From Atopobiaceae bacterium (GTDB lineage Bacteria > Actinomycetota > Coriobacteriia > Coriobacteriales > Atopobiaceae), in the NCBI GenBank assembly GCA_022482785.1, contig JAKVON010000004.1, forward strand, positions 1 through 64,000: a stretch of 64,000 nt of DNA, given 5' to 3'. Positions within the stretch are counted from its first letter, which is position 1, and every line of letters begins with the position of its first letter. Positions 38,963-49,753 of the stretch are shown in pieces. The position numbers were made by a program, and so were the translations under genes. The notes under the pieces are model-generated. The model ran no database searches. It was not told the DNA's origin and saw only the letters and a list, made by a program, of their open reading frames with translations.

Positions 38963-40153
38963 CTACTTGACGATCTTCGAGACTCGGCCGTCGCCCACGG
39001 TGTGACCGCCCTCGCGGATGGCGAAGCGGTCGCCCTCCTCCATGGCGATCGGGTGGATGAGCTCGGCCTCGATGGTGACGTGGTCACCGGGCATAGCCAT
39101 CTCGGCGCCATCCTTGAGCTGGATGTTGCCGGTGACGTCGGTCGTACGGAAGTAGAACTGGGGACGGTAGCCGTTGACGAACGGCGTGTGGCGGCCGCCC
39201 TCCTCCTTGGTCAGGACGTAGACCTCGGCCTCGAACTCCTTGTGCGGGGTGACCGAGCCGGGCTTGCAGATGACCTGGCCACGCTCGATGTCCTCGCGCT
39301 TGATGCCGCGGAGCAGGATGCCGACGTTGTCGCCAGCCTCGCAGAAGTCCATGGTCTTGCGGAACATCTCGATGCCGGTAGCGACGGACTGCTGGGTGGC
39401 CTTGATGCCGACGATCTCGACCGGCTCGTTCAGCTTGAGCGCGCCGCGCTCGACACGGCCGGTGGCGACGGTGCCGCGGCCGGAGATGGTCATGACGTCC
39501 TCGATGGCCATCAGGAAGGGCTTCTCGTTGTCGCGCTGGGGCGTCGGGATGTACTCGTCGACGGCCTTCATGAGCTCGACCACGGACTGGGTCCACTTGG
39601 GGTCGCCCTCGAGGGCCTTGAGAGCGGAGCCGCGGATGATGGGCACGTCGTCGCCGGGGAAGTCGTACTCGGTGAGCAGGTCGCGGGTCTCCATCTCGAC
39701 CAGGTCGATGAGCTCCTCGTCATCGACCATGTCGCACTTGTTCAGGTAGACGATGATGTAGGGCACGCCGACCTGACGGGCGAGAAGGATGTGCTCGCGG
39801 GTCTGGGCCATGGGGCCGTCGGTGGCGGCGATGACCAGGATGGCACCGTCCATCTGGGCGGCACCCGAGATCATGTTCTTGACGTAGTCGGCGTGGCCGG
39901 GGCAGTCGACGTGGGCGTAGTGACGCTTCTCGGTCTCGTACTCGACGTGGGCGACGGAGATGGTGATGCCACGCTCGCGCTCCTCGGGGGCCTTGTCGAT
40001 GTCCTCGAACGCGGTGAAGTCGGCCTTGCAGCCCGGCGTCTCCGAGAGGACCTTCGTGATAGCTGCGGTCAGCGTGGTCTTGCCGTGATCGACGTGACCG
40101 ATCGTGCCGATGTTTACGTGCGGCTTCGTGCGCTCGAACTTCTGCTTGGCCAT
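38963..40153 (-). CDS. tuf: Elongation factor Tu
   Basis: 396-residue GTPase delivering aminoacyl-t[17 protein letters not shown] (G1), DCPGHADY (G3) and NKCD (G4) are intact. The second ATG was chosen, since AGGAGG lies 6 bases before it and touches the first one. It follows a tRNA array, as in the thrU-tyrU-glyT-thrT-tufB arrangement of E. coli, and is not in the fusA operon. Only copy visible here. Confidence 0.97.
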   Translation of the reverse strand: MAKQKFERTKPHVNIGTIGHVDHGKTTLTAAITKVLSETPGCKADFTAFEDIDKAPEERERGITISVAHVEYETEKRHYAHVDCPGHADYVKNMISGAAQMDGAILVIAATDGPMAQTREHILLARQVGVPYIIVYLNKCDMVDDEELIDLVEMETRDLLTEYDFPGDDVPIIRGSALKALEGDPKWTQSVVELMKAVDEYIPTPQRDNEKPFLMAIEDVMTISGRGTVATGRVERGALKLNEPVEIVGIKATQQSVATGIEMFRKTMDFCEAGDNVGILLRGIKREDIERGQVICKPGSVTPHKEFEAEVYVLTKEEGGRHTPFVNGYRPQFYFRTTDVTGNIQLKDGAEMAMPGDHVTIEAELIHPIAMEEGDRFAIREGGHTVGDGRVSKIVK

Positions 40154-40252
40154 AGCCATCCTCCTTTAGGAAACAACCCTCGCGGCCGTCTCTTTGGTGC
40201 CTGTCTGTCCTACATCATATGTCCTAGCGAGGCGGTTGCCCCGCGAGATACC

Positions 40253-40329
40253 TGGTAGCGGTGACTGGATTCGAACCAGTGACATCGCGGATATGAGCCG
40301 CGTGCTCTAACCAACTGAGCTACACCGCC
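40253..40329 (-). tRNA. tRNA-Met (CAT)
   Basis: 77-base cloverleaf with anticodon loop CTCATAT, T-arm GGTTCGAATCC and encoded CCA; acceptor GGCGGTG/CACCGCT. The G1-U72 pair at the acceptor end and absence of the initiator GGG/CCC pattern favour an elongator tRNA-Met, though a CAT-reading tRNA-Ile cannot be excluded. Third in the tRNA-tuf unit. Confidence 0.9.
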
Positions 40330-40347
40330 GTGCAAGCCTGAAGAAAA

Positions 40348-40423
40348 TGGAGCCCGCGACCGGATTTGAACCGGTGACCTCTTCGTTACCAACGAAGTGC
40401 TCTACCGACTGAGCTACACGGGC
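40348..40423 (-). tRNA. tRNA-Thr (GGT)
   Basis: 76-base cloverleaf with anticodon stem CTTCG/CGAAG, loop TTGGTAA and encoded CCA. Between tRNA-Tyr and tRNA-Met. Confidence 0.95.
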
Positions 40424-40425
40424 AC

Positions 40426-40509
40426 TGGTGGGGATGCTTGGACTCGAACCAAGGAACCCAGAGGGAGCGGATTTACAGTCCGCCGCAGTTGCCGCTGTGC
40501 CACATCCCC
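40426..40509 (-). tRNA. tRNA-Tyr (GTA)
   Basis: 84-base type II tRNA with a long variable arm, acceptor GGGGATG/CATCCCC, anticodon loop CTGTAAA and encoded CCA. Only 2 bp from the next tRNA. First tRNA of the tuf transcript. Confidence 0.95.
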
Positions 40510-40562
40510 ATTTTCTTTTCAAGCTACCCACGCGAACTCGAGAGCACGCGCAAGCGGAGGAA

Positions 40563-40591
40563 ATGTTACGACGCGTCAAACCCGTTGTCAA
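40563..40591 (-). promoter_or_regulatory. Promoter of the tRNA-Tyr-Thr-Met-tuf unit
   Basis: On the minus strand TTGACA (40591-40586), a 17-bp spacer and TAACAT (40568-40563). The perfect -35 suits a strongly expressed stable RNA/EF-Tu operon. Confidence 0.85.
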
Positions 40592-40650
40592 CGTATTCCA
40601 CCCCACCGGGCGTATCGGTCCCATGAACTCTGCACAACCCCGCGTGAGCG

Positions 40651-40681
40651 GCAGGGCCGCCGGCGATTCCGGCGGCCCTGC
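40651..40681 (-). terminator. Hairpin after tRNA-Thr (TGT)
   Basis: Perfect 13-bp stem GCAGGGCCGCCGG/CCGGCGGCCCTGC with a 5-base loop, 12 bp past the tRNA 3' end. It separates tRNA-Thr (TGT) from the following tuf promoter. No U tract. Confidence 0.7.
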
Positions 40682-40692
40682 CGAGAAGCCCT

Positions 40693-40768
40693 TGGAGCCA
40701 GCGGACGGGCTCGAACCGACGACCCACGGTTTACAAAACCGTTGCTCTACCAACTGAGCTACGCTGGC
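40693..40768 (-). tRNA. tRNA-Thr (TGT)
   Basis: 76-base cloverleaf with anticodon stem ACGGT/ACCGT, loop TTTGTAA and encoded CCA; acceptor GCCAGCG/CGCTGGC. Downstream of yacP on the same strand. Confidence 0.95.
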
Positions 40769-40831
40769 GCGCGACCCTATGCTACCAGGTCTCGCATGGC
40801 CGCGCGAGGCCGACCGGGGCCTGGCGGGAGG

Positions 40832-41380
40832 CTATCTGCCGATGAGCCCGTTCAGCCGACGGAGCGTCTCCGGGTCGAGGCGGTCCTCCACCGTCATGCG
40901 GCCGTGCGTGCGCTCCGCCACGGCCGCCGCGTTGTCGGAGACGATCTGGTCCACCTCGCCGGCCAGCATCCGGCTCGAGACGCGCGTGACGCCCGGCCCG
41001 TAGACGGTCGCCTGGACCGTCGCGTCGCTCGTGACGACCGTCGCCGGCCTGCCCTTCTCGCGGGCGGCCCGCACGAGCCTCTCGATCACCGCGTCGGCCT
41101 GCTCCCCTGCGGCGGAGAAGACCGTCGGGACGCCCGCGAGGGTGAGGTCCGGGCGGTCCGGGTCGACGTTGCCGGAGCCGTCGAACACGACGACCGGCTC
41201 GTAGCGACGGGCCGCGAAGGCCGCGACGTCGGCGACGAGCGCCTCGCGGGCTCGGTCGAAGGGGTCGTTGCCGAGGCGCCTCCCGGCCGGCTCGTCGATG
41301 AGGGCGGCATAGCGCGGCGTGCCGTAGATGACGTTGTAGCCGTCGACCACGAGCAGCTCGAGCGCGGGGTCACTCCTCAT
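40832..41380 (-). CDS. yacP: NYN-domain ribonuclease, YacP/Rae1 family
   Basis: 182-residue PIN-like (NYN) nuclease. LLVVDGYNVIYG supplies the first acidic residue, VVVFDGSGN and VVTSDATVQ the others. In Bacillus, Rae1 (YacP) cleaves mRNA in the ribosomal A site; the same role is inferred here. The ATG lies inside the end of rlmB (11-bp overlap), so the two are coupled, as in Bacillus. Confidence 0.88.
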   Translation of the reverse strand: MRSDPALELLVVDGYNVIYGTPRYAALIDEPAGRRLGNDPFDRAREALVADVAAFAARRYEPVVVFDGSGNVDPDRPDLTLAGVPTVFSAAGEQADAVIERLVRAAREKGRPATVVTSDATVQATVYGPGVTRVSSRMLAGEVDQIVSDNAAAVAERTHGRMTVEDRLDPETLRRLNGLIGR

Positions 41381-42260
41381 GGGCGCCGTCGCCCCCAACC
41401 TCGGGGAAGGTGCGGCGGAGCCACTCGTAGCAGAGCACGGTCGCGGCCTGGGCCACGTTCAGGCTCTCGATCGAGCCCCGCTGGGGCAGGCGGCACTCGA
41501 AGTCGCAGGCCTCTCGCACGATGCGGGAGACCCCCTCCCCCTCGGAGCCCATCACGAGGGCGATGCGGCCGTCGAGCGGAGCCGCCCAGGCGCTCTGCCG
41601 GGCGTGCTCGGTGGCCGCCCCCGCCCAGAACCCGGCCTCCTGGAGCTGGCGGACCGCCTTGGCGACGTTGGGCACCTGGGCGACGGGCACGTGGAGCACC
41701 GCCCCGGCCGATGTCTTGTAGGCCCCGACGCCCACCCGGGCGGCACGGGCGTTGGCGACGATCACGCCGGCCGCCCCGACGACCTCCGCGCTGCGCACGA
41801 TCGCCCCGAAGTTGCCCTCGTCGGTCACGTGGTCGAGGACCACCACGAGGGCGGGACCCGCCCCCGCCGCCGCGATGACGTCGGCGAGGGAGGCATAGGC
41901 GAACGGCCTCGCCTCGACCATGACGCCCTGGTGGGCGCCATGCGAGGAGAGCGCGTCGAGACGCGCGCGCGGGACGGGCTCGACGGGCACGCCGGCCTGG
42001 GCGAGACGCCCCGCGAGCTCCGCGGTGCCGCCCTCCCCCTCGGCGACCAGGGCGCGGATCAGGGGAATGCCCGCCTCGAGGGCCTCGGCGACGGCGCGAC
42101 GGCCCTCGATGAGGCCGGACCTCGAGGGGGCACGCGAGGACGTCCCCCTCCCGCGGGGGCCCGACGCCTTCTGGGGGCGCTTCCCCGTGGGGCGGGACCC
42201 CTTCTTCTGGTTGGGGGCCCCGTCACGCGCGGAGGGGCGCTTCGAGCCGGGGCGCGGCAT
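41370..42260 (-). CDS. rlmB: 23S rRNA 2'-O-ribose methyltransferase, RlmB/TrmH family
   Basis: 296-residue SPOUT methyltransferase. A basic, low-complexity N-terminus (1-50) is followed by the substrate-binding domain (GLIEGRRAVAEAL) and the SPOUT domain with LDHVTDEGNFGAIVRSAE, MGSEGEGVSR and SIESLNVAQAATVLCYE. RlmB modifies G2251 in E. coli; target here inferred. Starts 5 bp after the cysS stop. Confidence 0.88.
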   Translation of the reverse strand: MPRPGSKRPSARDGAPNQKKGSRPTGKRPQKASGPRGRGTSSRAPSRSGLIEGRRAVAEALEAGIPLIRALVAEGEGGTAELAGRLAQAGVPVEPVPRARLDALSSHGAHQGVMVEARPFAYASLADVIAAAGAGPALVVVLDHVTDEGNFGAIVRSAEVVGAAGVIVANARAARVGVGAYKTSAGAVLHVPVAQVPNVAKAVRQLQEAGFWAGAATEHARQSAWAAPLDGRIALVMGSEGEGVSRIVREACDFECRLPQRGSIESLNVAQAATVLCYEWLRRTFPEVGGDGAHEE

Positions 42261-42265
42261 GTCCG

Positions 42266-43744
42266 CTACCCCTGAGTCTTCAGGCGCGGGCCGGCGGGGG
42301 TGTCCTCGATGACGAGGCCGATCGACGAGATGGCGTCCCGGATGGCGTCGGCGCGGGGCCAGTCCCTCGCCCCGCGGGCCTCCGCGCGCGCCGCGAGGAG
42401 GGCGTCGGCCGCGGCCTCCGGGGCGTCGCCCTCGAAGGACGCGAGCCGGGCGGCGAGCCCCACGAGCCCCTCGGGAAGGTCGGAGGCAGTCGGCCGCACC
42501 GACTCGACCCCGAGCGCGTCGAGCAGCTCGAGCAGGGTGTCGGAGGCGCGCAGCGCGACGGAGGTCACGACCCTGCCCCCCGAGGCCGCGAGGTAGGCGT
42601 TCGCCGACGTGGCGAGCCCGTAGATGGCGGCGAGGGCGCCGGCGGTGTTGAAGTCGTCGTCCATCGCGGAGACGAACGCCTCGCGCGCGGCGGAGACGTC
42701 GGCGCAGAAGGCGCGGTCGGCGTCGCTCTTCTCGTGCTCCTCGGTGCTGGCGTTGTCGGCGGCCCATCGGAGGTTCTTGACGAGGCCCTGCAGGCGCTCG
42801 AGCGATCCGACCGCGCCGTCGAGGCGCTTGAAGGAGAAGTCGAGCGGCGAGCGGTAGTGCGTCTGGAGCATGAGCAGGCGCACCGCGTCGGCGGGATACC
42901 TGTCGAGCACCTCCTTGAGCGTGTAGAAGTTCCCGAGGCTCTTGGACATCTTCTCGCCGTCGATGGTGAGCATGCCCGTGTGCATCCAGACGTTCGCGAG
43001 CCTCTCGTGCCAGCAGCAGGTGGCCTGGGCGCTCTCGTTCTCGTGGTGCGGGAACACGAGGTCGGAGCCGCCGCCGTGGATGTCGATGGGGGTGCCGAGG
43101 TAGCGGTGGACCATGGCCGAGCACTCGGTGTGCCAGCCGGGGCGGCCCTTGCCCCAGGGGGAGTCCCAGCTCGGCTCGCCGGGCTTGGCGGCCTTCCAGA
43201 GGGCGAAGTCGAGCGGGTCCGCCTTCTCGCCGTTCTCCTCGATGCGGGCGCCCACCATGAGGTCGTCGACGTTGCGTCCCGAGACCGTGCCGTAGGTGGG
43301 GCAGCTCCTCACCGAGAAGTACACGTCGCCCGAGGGCACGGCATAGGCGTTGCCCTGCTCGACGAGGCCCTGGATCATCTCGATCATCGCGCCTATCTCG
43401 CGCGTGGCGCGCGGGCGGATGTCCGGGTCGAGCACGCCAAGCCGGTGCATCTGGTCGATGAAGGCGGCGGCGTACTCGCCGGCCACCTCCTCGGCCGTGC
43501 GGCCCTGCTCGTTGGCGCGTTTGATGATCTTGTCGTCCACGTCGGTGAGGTTCTGCGCGAAGGTCACCTGGTAGCCCTTGAACATGAGGTAGCGCCGGAT
43601 GACGTCGAACGAGAGGAAGGTGCGCGCGTTGCCGATGTGGATCTGGTCGTAGACCGTCGGCCCGCACACGTACATGCGGATGCGCCCCTCCTCGATGGGC
43701 TCGAGCTCGACCTTGCGGTGCGCTTGCGTGTTGTAGACCTGCAT
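42266..43744 (-). CDS. cysS: Cysteinyl-tRNA synthetase
   Basis: 492-residue class I synthetase. YVCGPTVYDQIHIGNARTF contains a zinc-ligand Cys and the HIGH motif; GEKMSKSLGNF is KMSKS; HHENESAQ and CSAMVHRYLG supply other zinc ligands. The ATG was preferred over a GTG nine bases upstream that overlaps the cysE stop, because the AAGGAG site is spaced best for the ATG. Couples cysteine synthesis and charging with cysE. Confidence 0.95.
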   Translation of the reverse strand: MQVYNTQAHRKVELEPIEEGRIRMYVCGPTVYDQIHIGNARTFLSFDVIRRYLMFKGYQVTFAQNLTDVDDKIIKRANEQGRTAEEVAGEYAAAFIDQMHRLGVLDPDIRPRATREIGAMIEMIQGLVEQGNAYAVPSGDVYFSVRSCPTYGTVSGRNVDDLMVGARIEENGEKADPLDFALWKAAKPGEPSWDSPWGKGRPGWHTECSAMVHRYLGTPIDIHGGGSDLVFPHHENESAQATCCWHERLANVWMHTGMLTIDGEKMSKSLGNFYTLKEVLDRYPADAVRLLMLQTHYRSPLDFSFKRLDGAVGSLERLQGLVKNLRWAADNASTEEHEKSDADRAFCADVSAAREAFVSAMDDDFNTAGALAAIYGLATSANAYLAASGGRVVTSVALRASDTLLELLDALGVESVRPTASDLPEGLVGLAARLASFEGDAPEAAADALLAARAEARGARDWPRADAIRDAISSIGLVIEDTPAGPRLKTQG

Positions 43745-43749
43745 CCTCG

Positions 43750-44514
43750 TCACTCCTTGTCGGACTTGCTCGCGCTGGCGAGCTTCCCCTCGTCGATGGC
43801 GACCTCATGGAGGCAGCTGAGCTTCCTCTCGAGGCCGTCGAGGCGGGCGACGAGCGCGTCGACCGTCTCGTCGAGCGGGTCGGGGAGGTACTGTACGTGC
43901 ATCTGGTCCTCCACGTCGGCGATGGCCTTCTCCACCGTGGCGGCATCGGCGTCGGGAGGGCAGGGAAGCGGCGTGCCATGGGCGGAGCGGATGCGGATGC
44001 CCGACATCGTGGTCACGTGTCCCGGGACCCCCACGACCGTGCAGTCGGCCGGGACGTCGTGGACCACGACGGCACCCGCCCCGATCTTGGTGCGGTCGCC
44101 CAGATGGATGTCGCCCAGGACGCTCGCGCCCACGCCCACGACCACCCCGTCGCCCAGCGTCGGGTGGCGCTTCCCGTGCTGCTTTCCGGTGCCTCCGAGC
44201 GTGACGCCCTGGTAGATCATGCAGTCGTCGCCGATGATGGTGGTCTCCCCCACCACGATGCCCATGCCGTGGTCGATGATGAAGCGGCGGCCGATGGTGG
44301 CGCCGGGGTGGATCTCGACGCCGAACTTGCGGCGGGACCTGGTCGAGAGCCAACGGGCGAGGAGGGGGTGGCCGTGCTCCCACCACCAGTGCTGGCGCCG
44401 GTAGGCCCATATGGCGCGCATTCCCGGCGAGTTGAGCCAGATCGAGAAGTTCGAGGTGGCTGCCGGGTCGCGCAGGCGGAAGGCCTCGATGTCCTCTCGG
44501 AAGTTATCGAACAT
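43750..44514 (-). CDS. cysE: Serine O-acetyltransferase
   Basis: 254 residues; transfers acetyl from acetyl-CoA to serine, the first step of cysteine synthesis. N-terminal helical part, then the left-handed beta-helix with hexapeptide repeats (HPGATIGRRFIIDHGMGIVVGE) and the catalytic His-rich loop, KQHGKRHPTLGDGVVVG. A C-terminal tail of about 60 residues after the beta-helix is longer than usual. Overlaps the cysS ribosome-binding region. Confidence 0.93.
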   Translation of the reverse strand: MFDNFREDIEAFRLRDPAATSNFSIWLNSPGMRAIWAYRRQHWWWEHGHPLLARWLSTRSRRKFGVEIHPGATIGRRFIIDHGMGIVVGETTIIGDDCMIYQGVTLGGTGKQHGKRHPTLGDGVVVGVGASVLGDIHLGDRTKIGAGAVVVHDVPADCTVVGVPGHVTTMSGIRIRSAHGTPLPCPPDADAATVEKAIADVEDQMHVQYLPDPLDETVDALVARLDGLERKLSCLHEVAIDEGKLASASKSDKE

Positions 44515-44581
44515 GATCAGTCCTCACAGATGGTGGCGAGAGGCCTCGGCGCACGTCGGCGTCGGGACGCAGGGTCAGAGT

Positions 44582-45076
44582 CTATACCTTACTCCCGGGG
44601 CGGCCGTCGTCGAGCAGGCAGACGGCCCACGCGGCGATGCCCTCGCCGCGCCCCTCGAAGCCCAGGCCCTCGGTGGTGGTGGCCTTCATCCCCACGTCCT
44701 CGACCGGGCAGCCCAGGGCGCGAGCGAGGTTCTCCCTCATGGCATCGCGGTGCGGCGAGAGCTTGGGGGCCTCGGCCGCGATGGTGCAGTCGCAGTCGAC
44801 GAGCGCATAGCCGCGCTCCCGGGCCAGCCCCATCACGCGGGAGAGCAGGACGAGGGAGTCCGCCCCCTCGTAGGCCGGGTCGTCGTCGGGGAAGAGCCTG
44901 CCGATGTCGCCGGCACGCATCGCCCCGAGGATGGCATCGGCCAGGGCGTGGGTCACGACGTCGGCGTCGGAATGCCCGAGCAGCCCGCGTTCGTAGGGGA
45001 CGTCCACCCCCCCGAGGACGAGCCTCCTGCCCTCCACGAGGCGGTGCACGTCATAGCCATGCCCTATCCTGATCAC
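44582..45076 (-). CDS. ispF: 2-C-methyl-D-erythritol 2,4-cyclodiphosphate synthase
   Basis: 164-residue MEP-pathway enzyme for isoprenoid precursors. RIGHGYDVHR and LLGHSDADVVTHALADA carry the zinc-binding Asp/His residues, and KATTTEGLGFEGRGEGI the C-terminal loop. GTG start overlapping the ispD TGA (GTGA). Confidence 0.96.
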   Translation of the reverse strand: MIRIGHGYDVHRLVEGRRLVLGGVDVPYERGLLGHSDADVVTHALADAILGAMRAGDIGRLFPDDDPAYEGADSLVLLSRVMGLARERGYALVDCDCTIAAEAPKLSPHRDAMRENLARALGCPVEDVGMKATTTEGLGFEGRGEGIAAWAVCLLDDGRPGSKV

Positions 45077-45876
45077 AGGCGCTCGCCCTCCCCCTCGGAT
45101 GCCGCCGCATCCCCCGCGTCGCCGATGAGGCGCGCCGACAGGACCGCCTCCGCCACGACGAGGTCCTCGGGAAGCGTGACCTTGATGTTGTCGCGCGGGG
45201 CGGCGAAGCAGGCGACGCGGCCCCCCGCGTGCTCGACGAGGGAGGAGTCGTCGGTCCCGACGTAGCCCTCGCGCGCGGCCAGCGCGTAGGCGGAGCGCAC
45301 CGCCTCGAGCCGGAAGACCTGGGGCGTCTGGGCCGCCCAGTAGATGGAGCGGTCCGGGGTGGCGACGACGATGCCGTCGCCCACGAGCTTGAGGGTGTCG
45401 ACCGCGGGATGCCCGCAGACCGCGCCCGCCAGGACGGGGAGCTCGCGCACCATGGCGATGGAGCGCTCGATGACGTCGACCGTGACGAGCGGGCGGGCGC
45501 CGTCGTGGATGGAGACGATGGGGTACCCCTCGGGTACGGCCGCGAGGCCGCCGGCGCACGAGTCCTGGCGGGTCGGGCCGGACGGGACGAGGTCGACCCG
45601 GGTCGCCAGGGAGAGCCCCCCCACGGCGGAGCGCATGTCGCCCATGCGCTCCGCCGGGCAGACGACGACGATGCGGCCCACGGACGGGGCGGCGTCGAAG
45701 GCGATCAGGGACCAGCAGAAGAGGGGCAGCCCGCAGACCTCGACGAGCTGCTTGCCGCCCTTCCTGCCGAACCGCTCGCCCGAGCCGCCGGCGACGACGA
45801 CGGCGCATGCGTCGGGGACCTGCGCCGGGCACCCGAGGGCGCTCGGCGCGGCGCAGGGGCACTCCGCCGCGCTCAT
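45073..45876 (-). CDS. ispD: 2-C-methyl-D-erythritol 4-phosphate cytidylyltransferase
   Basis: 267 residues, CTP-dependent third step of the MEP pathway. AVVVAGGSGERFGRKGGKQ is the nucleotide-binding start, with HDGARPLV and TDDSSLVEHAG further on. Overlaps disA (ATGA) and ispF, so the three are translationally coupled. Confidence 0.95.
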   Translation of the reverse strand: MSAAECPCAAPSALGCPAQVPDACAVVVAGGSGERFGRKGGKQLVEVCGLPLFCWSLIAFDAAPSVGRIVVVCPAERMGDMRSAVGGLSLATRVDLVPSGPTRQDSCAGGLAAVPEGYPIVSIHDGARPLVTVDVIERSIAMVRELPVLAGAVCGHPAVDTLKLVGDGIVVATPDRSIYWAAQTPQVFRLEAVRSAYALAAREGYVGTDDSSLVEHAGGRVACFAAPRDNIKVTLPEDLVVAEAVLSARLIGDAGDAAASEGEGERL

Positions 45877-46949
45877 TCCTTCTTCCCCCACATGCGATAC
45901 AGGCTGTTCGCGAGCACGGACGGGTTGTTGACGCCGAGGTCGTCGAGGCGCTCGGGGTTCTGCTCGATGTCGTCGAGCAGCTCGCGGAGGCTGCCGTACT
46001 CGTCGACGATCTTCTCGGCCATGCCCTCGCGCACGACGTTGATGCGCGAGAGGGTCCTGAGGCCGAGGGTCTTCATCACGCTGTCCTCCTGGAGGCCCTT
46101 GAAGCCGAGGGTCTCGCCCACCTGGGCGGGGCTGGGCATCTGAGCCTGCTTGCCGCGCAGCTCCCGGAAGCTCTCGCGGATGCGGGCGGCGGACTCGATC
46201 GAGGAGTCGGCCGCGTAGTCGCGGACGAGCAGCGTGTACTCGTCGTCCATGCCGGCCACGAGCTGCTGCCGCTGCATCTCGATGACGGCCCCCTCGCTGC
46301 CGAGCTCGGCGATGCAGCCCCTGAGCTCGTCGTTGGCGGTCATGAGGACCTCGAAGTTGGTGAGGATCGTGGCGATGTCGCCGAGGGTCACGTAGTTGTC
46401 GAGCTCGAGCGAGGTCAGGCGCAGGAGGCTGCGGTCGATGGCCTGGCGGGAGGTCTGGAGCGTGGTGAGGAGCTGGTTCACCGAGCTCATGACCGCGGCG
46501 ACGGTGCGCAGCTGGAACGAGTGGCCGTCCACGTAGACGTTCACGACCTGCCTGCGCTCGGAGACCGAGATGACCATGGCCTTCGTGAGCAGGCTCATGC
46601 GGGCGGCCGTGCGATGCCGCATGCCCGTCTCGCTCGTCTTGAGCGAGGGGTCGGGATTGAGGTGGAAGTTGGCGCGGAGGATCTGCGTGAGGTCCTTGTC
46701 GACCACGATCGCCCCGTCCATCTTGGACAGCTCGAAGAGGCGGTTCGCGGTGAAGGAGATGTTCAGCGGGAAGCCGTCGTTGCCCGCGGCGAGCACCGCG
46801 TCGGTGTCGCCGACGCAGATGAGCGCGCCCATGCGTCCGGCTATGACCATGTCGAGGGCAAGCCTCAGGCTCGTGCCCGGAGCCGTCTTGCGGATGGCGA
46901 TCTCCAGGCGCGTGGGCGCGTCGGTCGGCTCTGACGTGTGGTTGTCCAT
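45873..46949 (-). CDS. disA: Diadenylate cyclase DisA (DNA integrity scanning protein)
   Basis: 358 residues; makes c-di-AMP from two ATP and scans DNA for branched structures in Bacillus. The DAC domain contains the catalytic DGA (residues 78-80) and RHR (111-113) motifs; a helical linker and a C-terminal helix-hairpin-helix DNA-binding region (LGLRTLSRINVVREGMAEK) follow. Sits between clpC and ispD, as in Bacillus, but radA is missing. Confidence 0.95.
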   Translation of the reverse strand: MDNHTSEPTDAPTRLEIAIRKTAPGTSLRLALDMVIAGRMGALICVGDTDAVLAAGNDGFPLNISFTANRLFELSKMDGAIVVDKDLTQILRANFHLNPDPSLKTSETGMRHRTAARMSLLTKAMVISVSERRQVVNVYVDGHSFQLRTVAAVMSSVNQLLTTLQTSRQAIDRSLLRLTSLELDNYVTLGDIATILTNFEVLMTANDELRGCIAELGSEGAVIEMQRQQLVAGMDDEYTLLVRDYAADSSIESAARIRESFRELRGKQAQMPSPAQVGETLGFKGLQEDSVMKTLGLRTLSRINVVREGMAEKIVDEYGSLRELLDDIEQNPERLDDLGVNNPSVLANSLYRMWGKKE

Positions 46950-46968
46950 GCTCTGCCCTTCGTCTCGG

Positions 46969-46990
46969 GGGCCGGGGCGGCCCCCGGCCC
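46969..46990 (-). terminator. GC-rich hairpin between clpC and disA
   Basis: GGGCCGGGG and CCCCGGCCC form a 9-bp stem with a 4-base loop, 20 bp before the disA start. Without a U tract it may be an attenuator or a leader structure rather than a terminator. AT-rich TAATATACT just upstream may be a disA -10 region. Confidence 0.4.
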
Positions 46991-47031
46991 ATTGGCCTTC
47001 AGTATATTATGCGAGGCGGCGAGGGCTGCCC

Positions 47032-49629
<2,598 letters not shown>

Positions 49630-49753
49630 GCGGGTTCGAACCCCCTTGCGCCTGCGGGGGCATGCCCGGCAGGCAGACGACTCAGACTGAAGTATTCACC
49701 CTTCTGTACCCTCATATGCCGATGCCATTCGCGCAGGCGCGTGCGTCCCCTGC

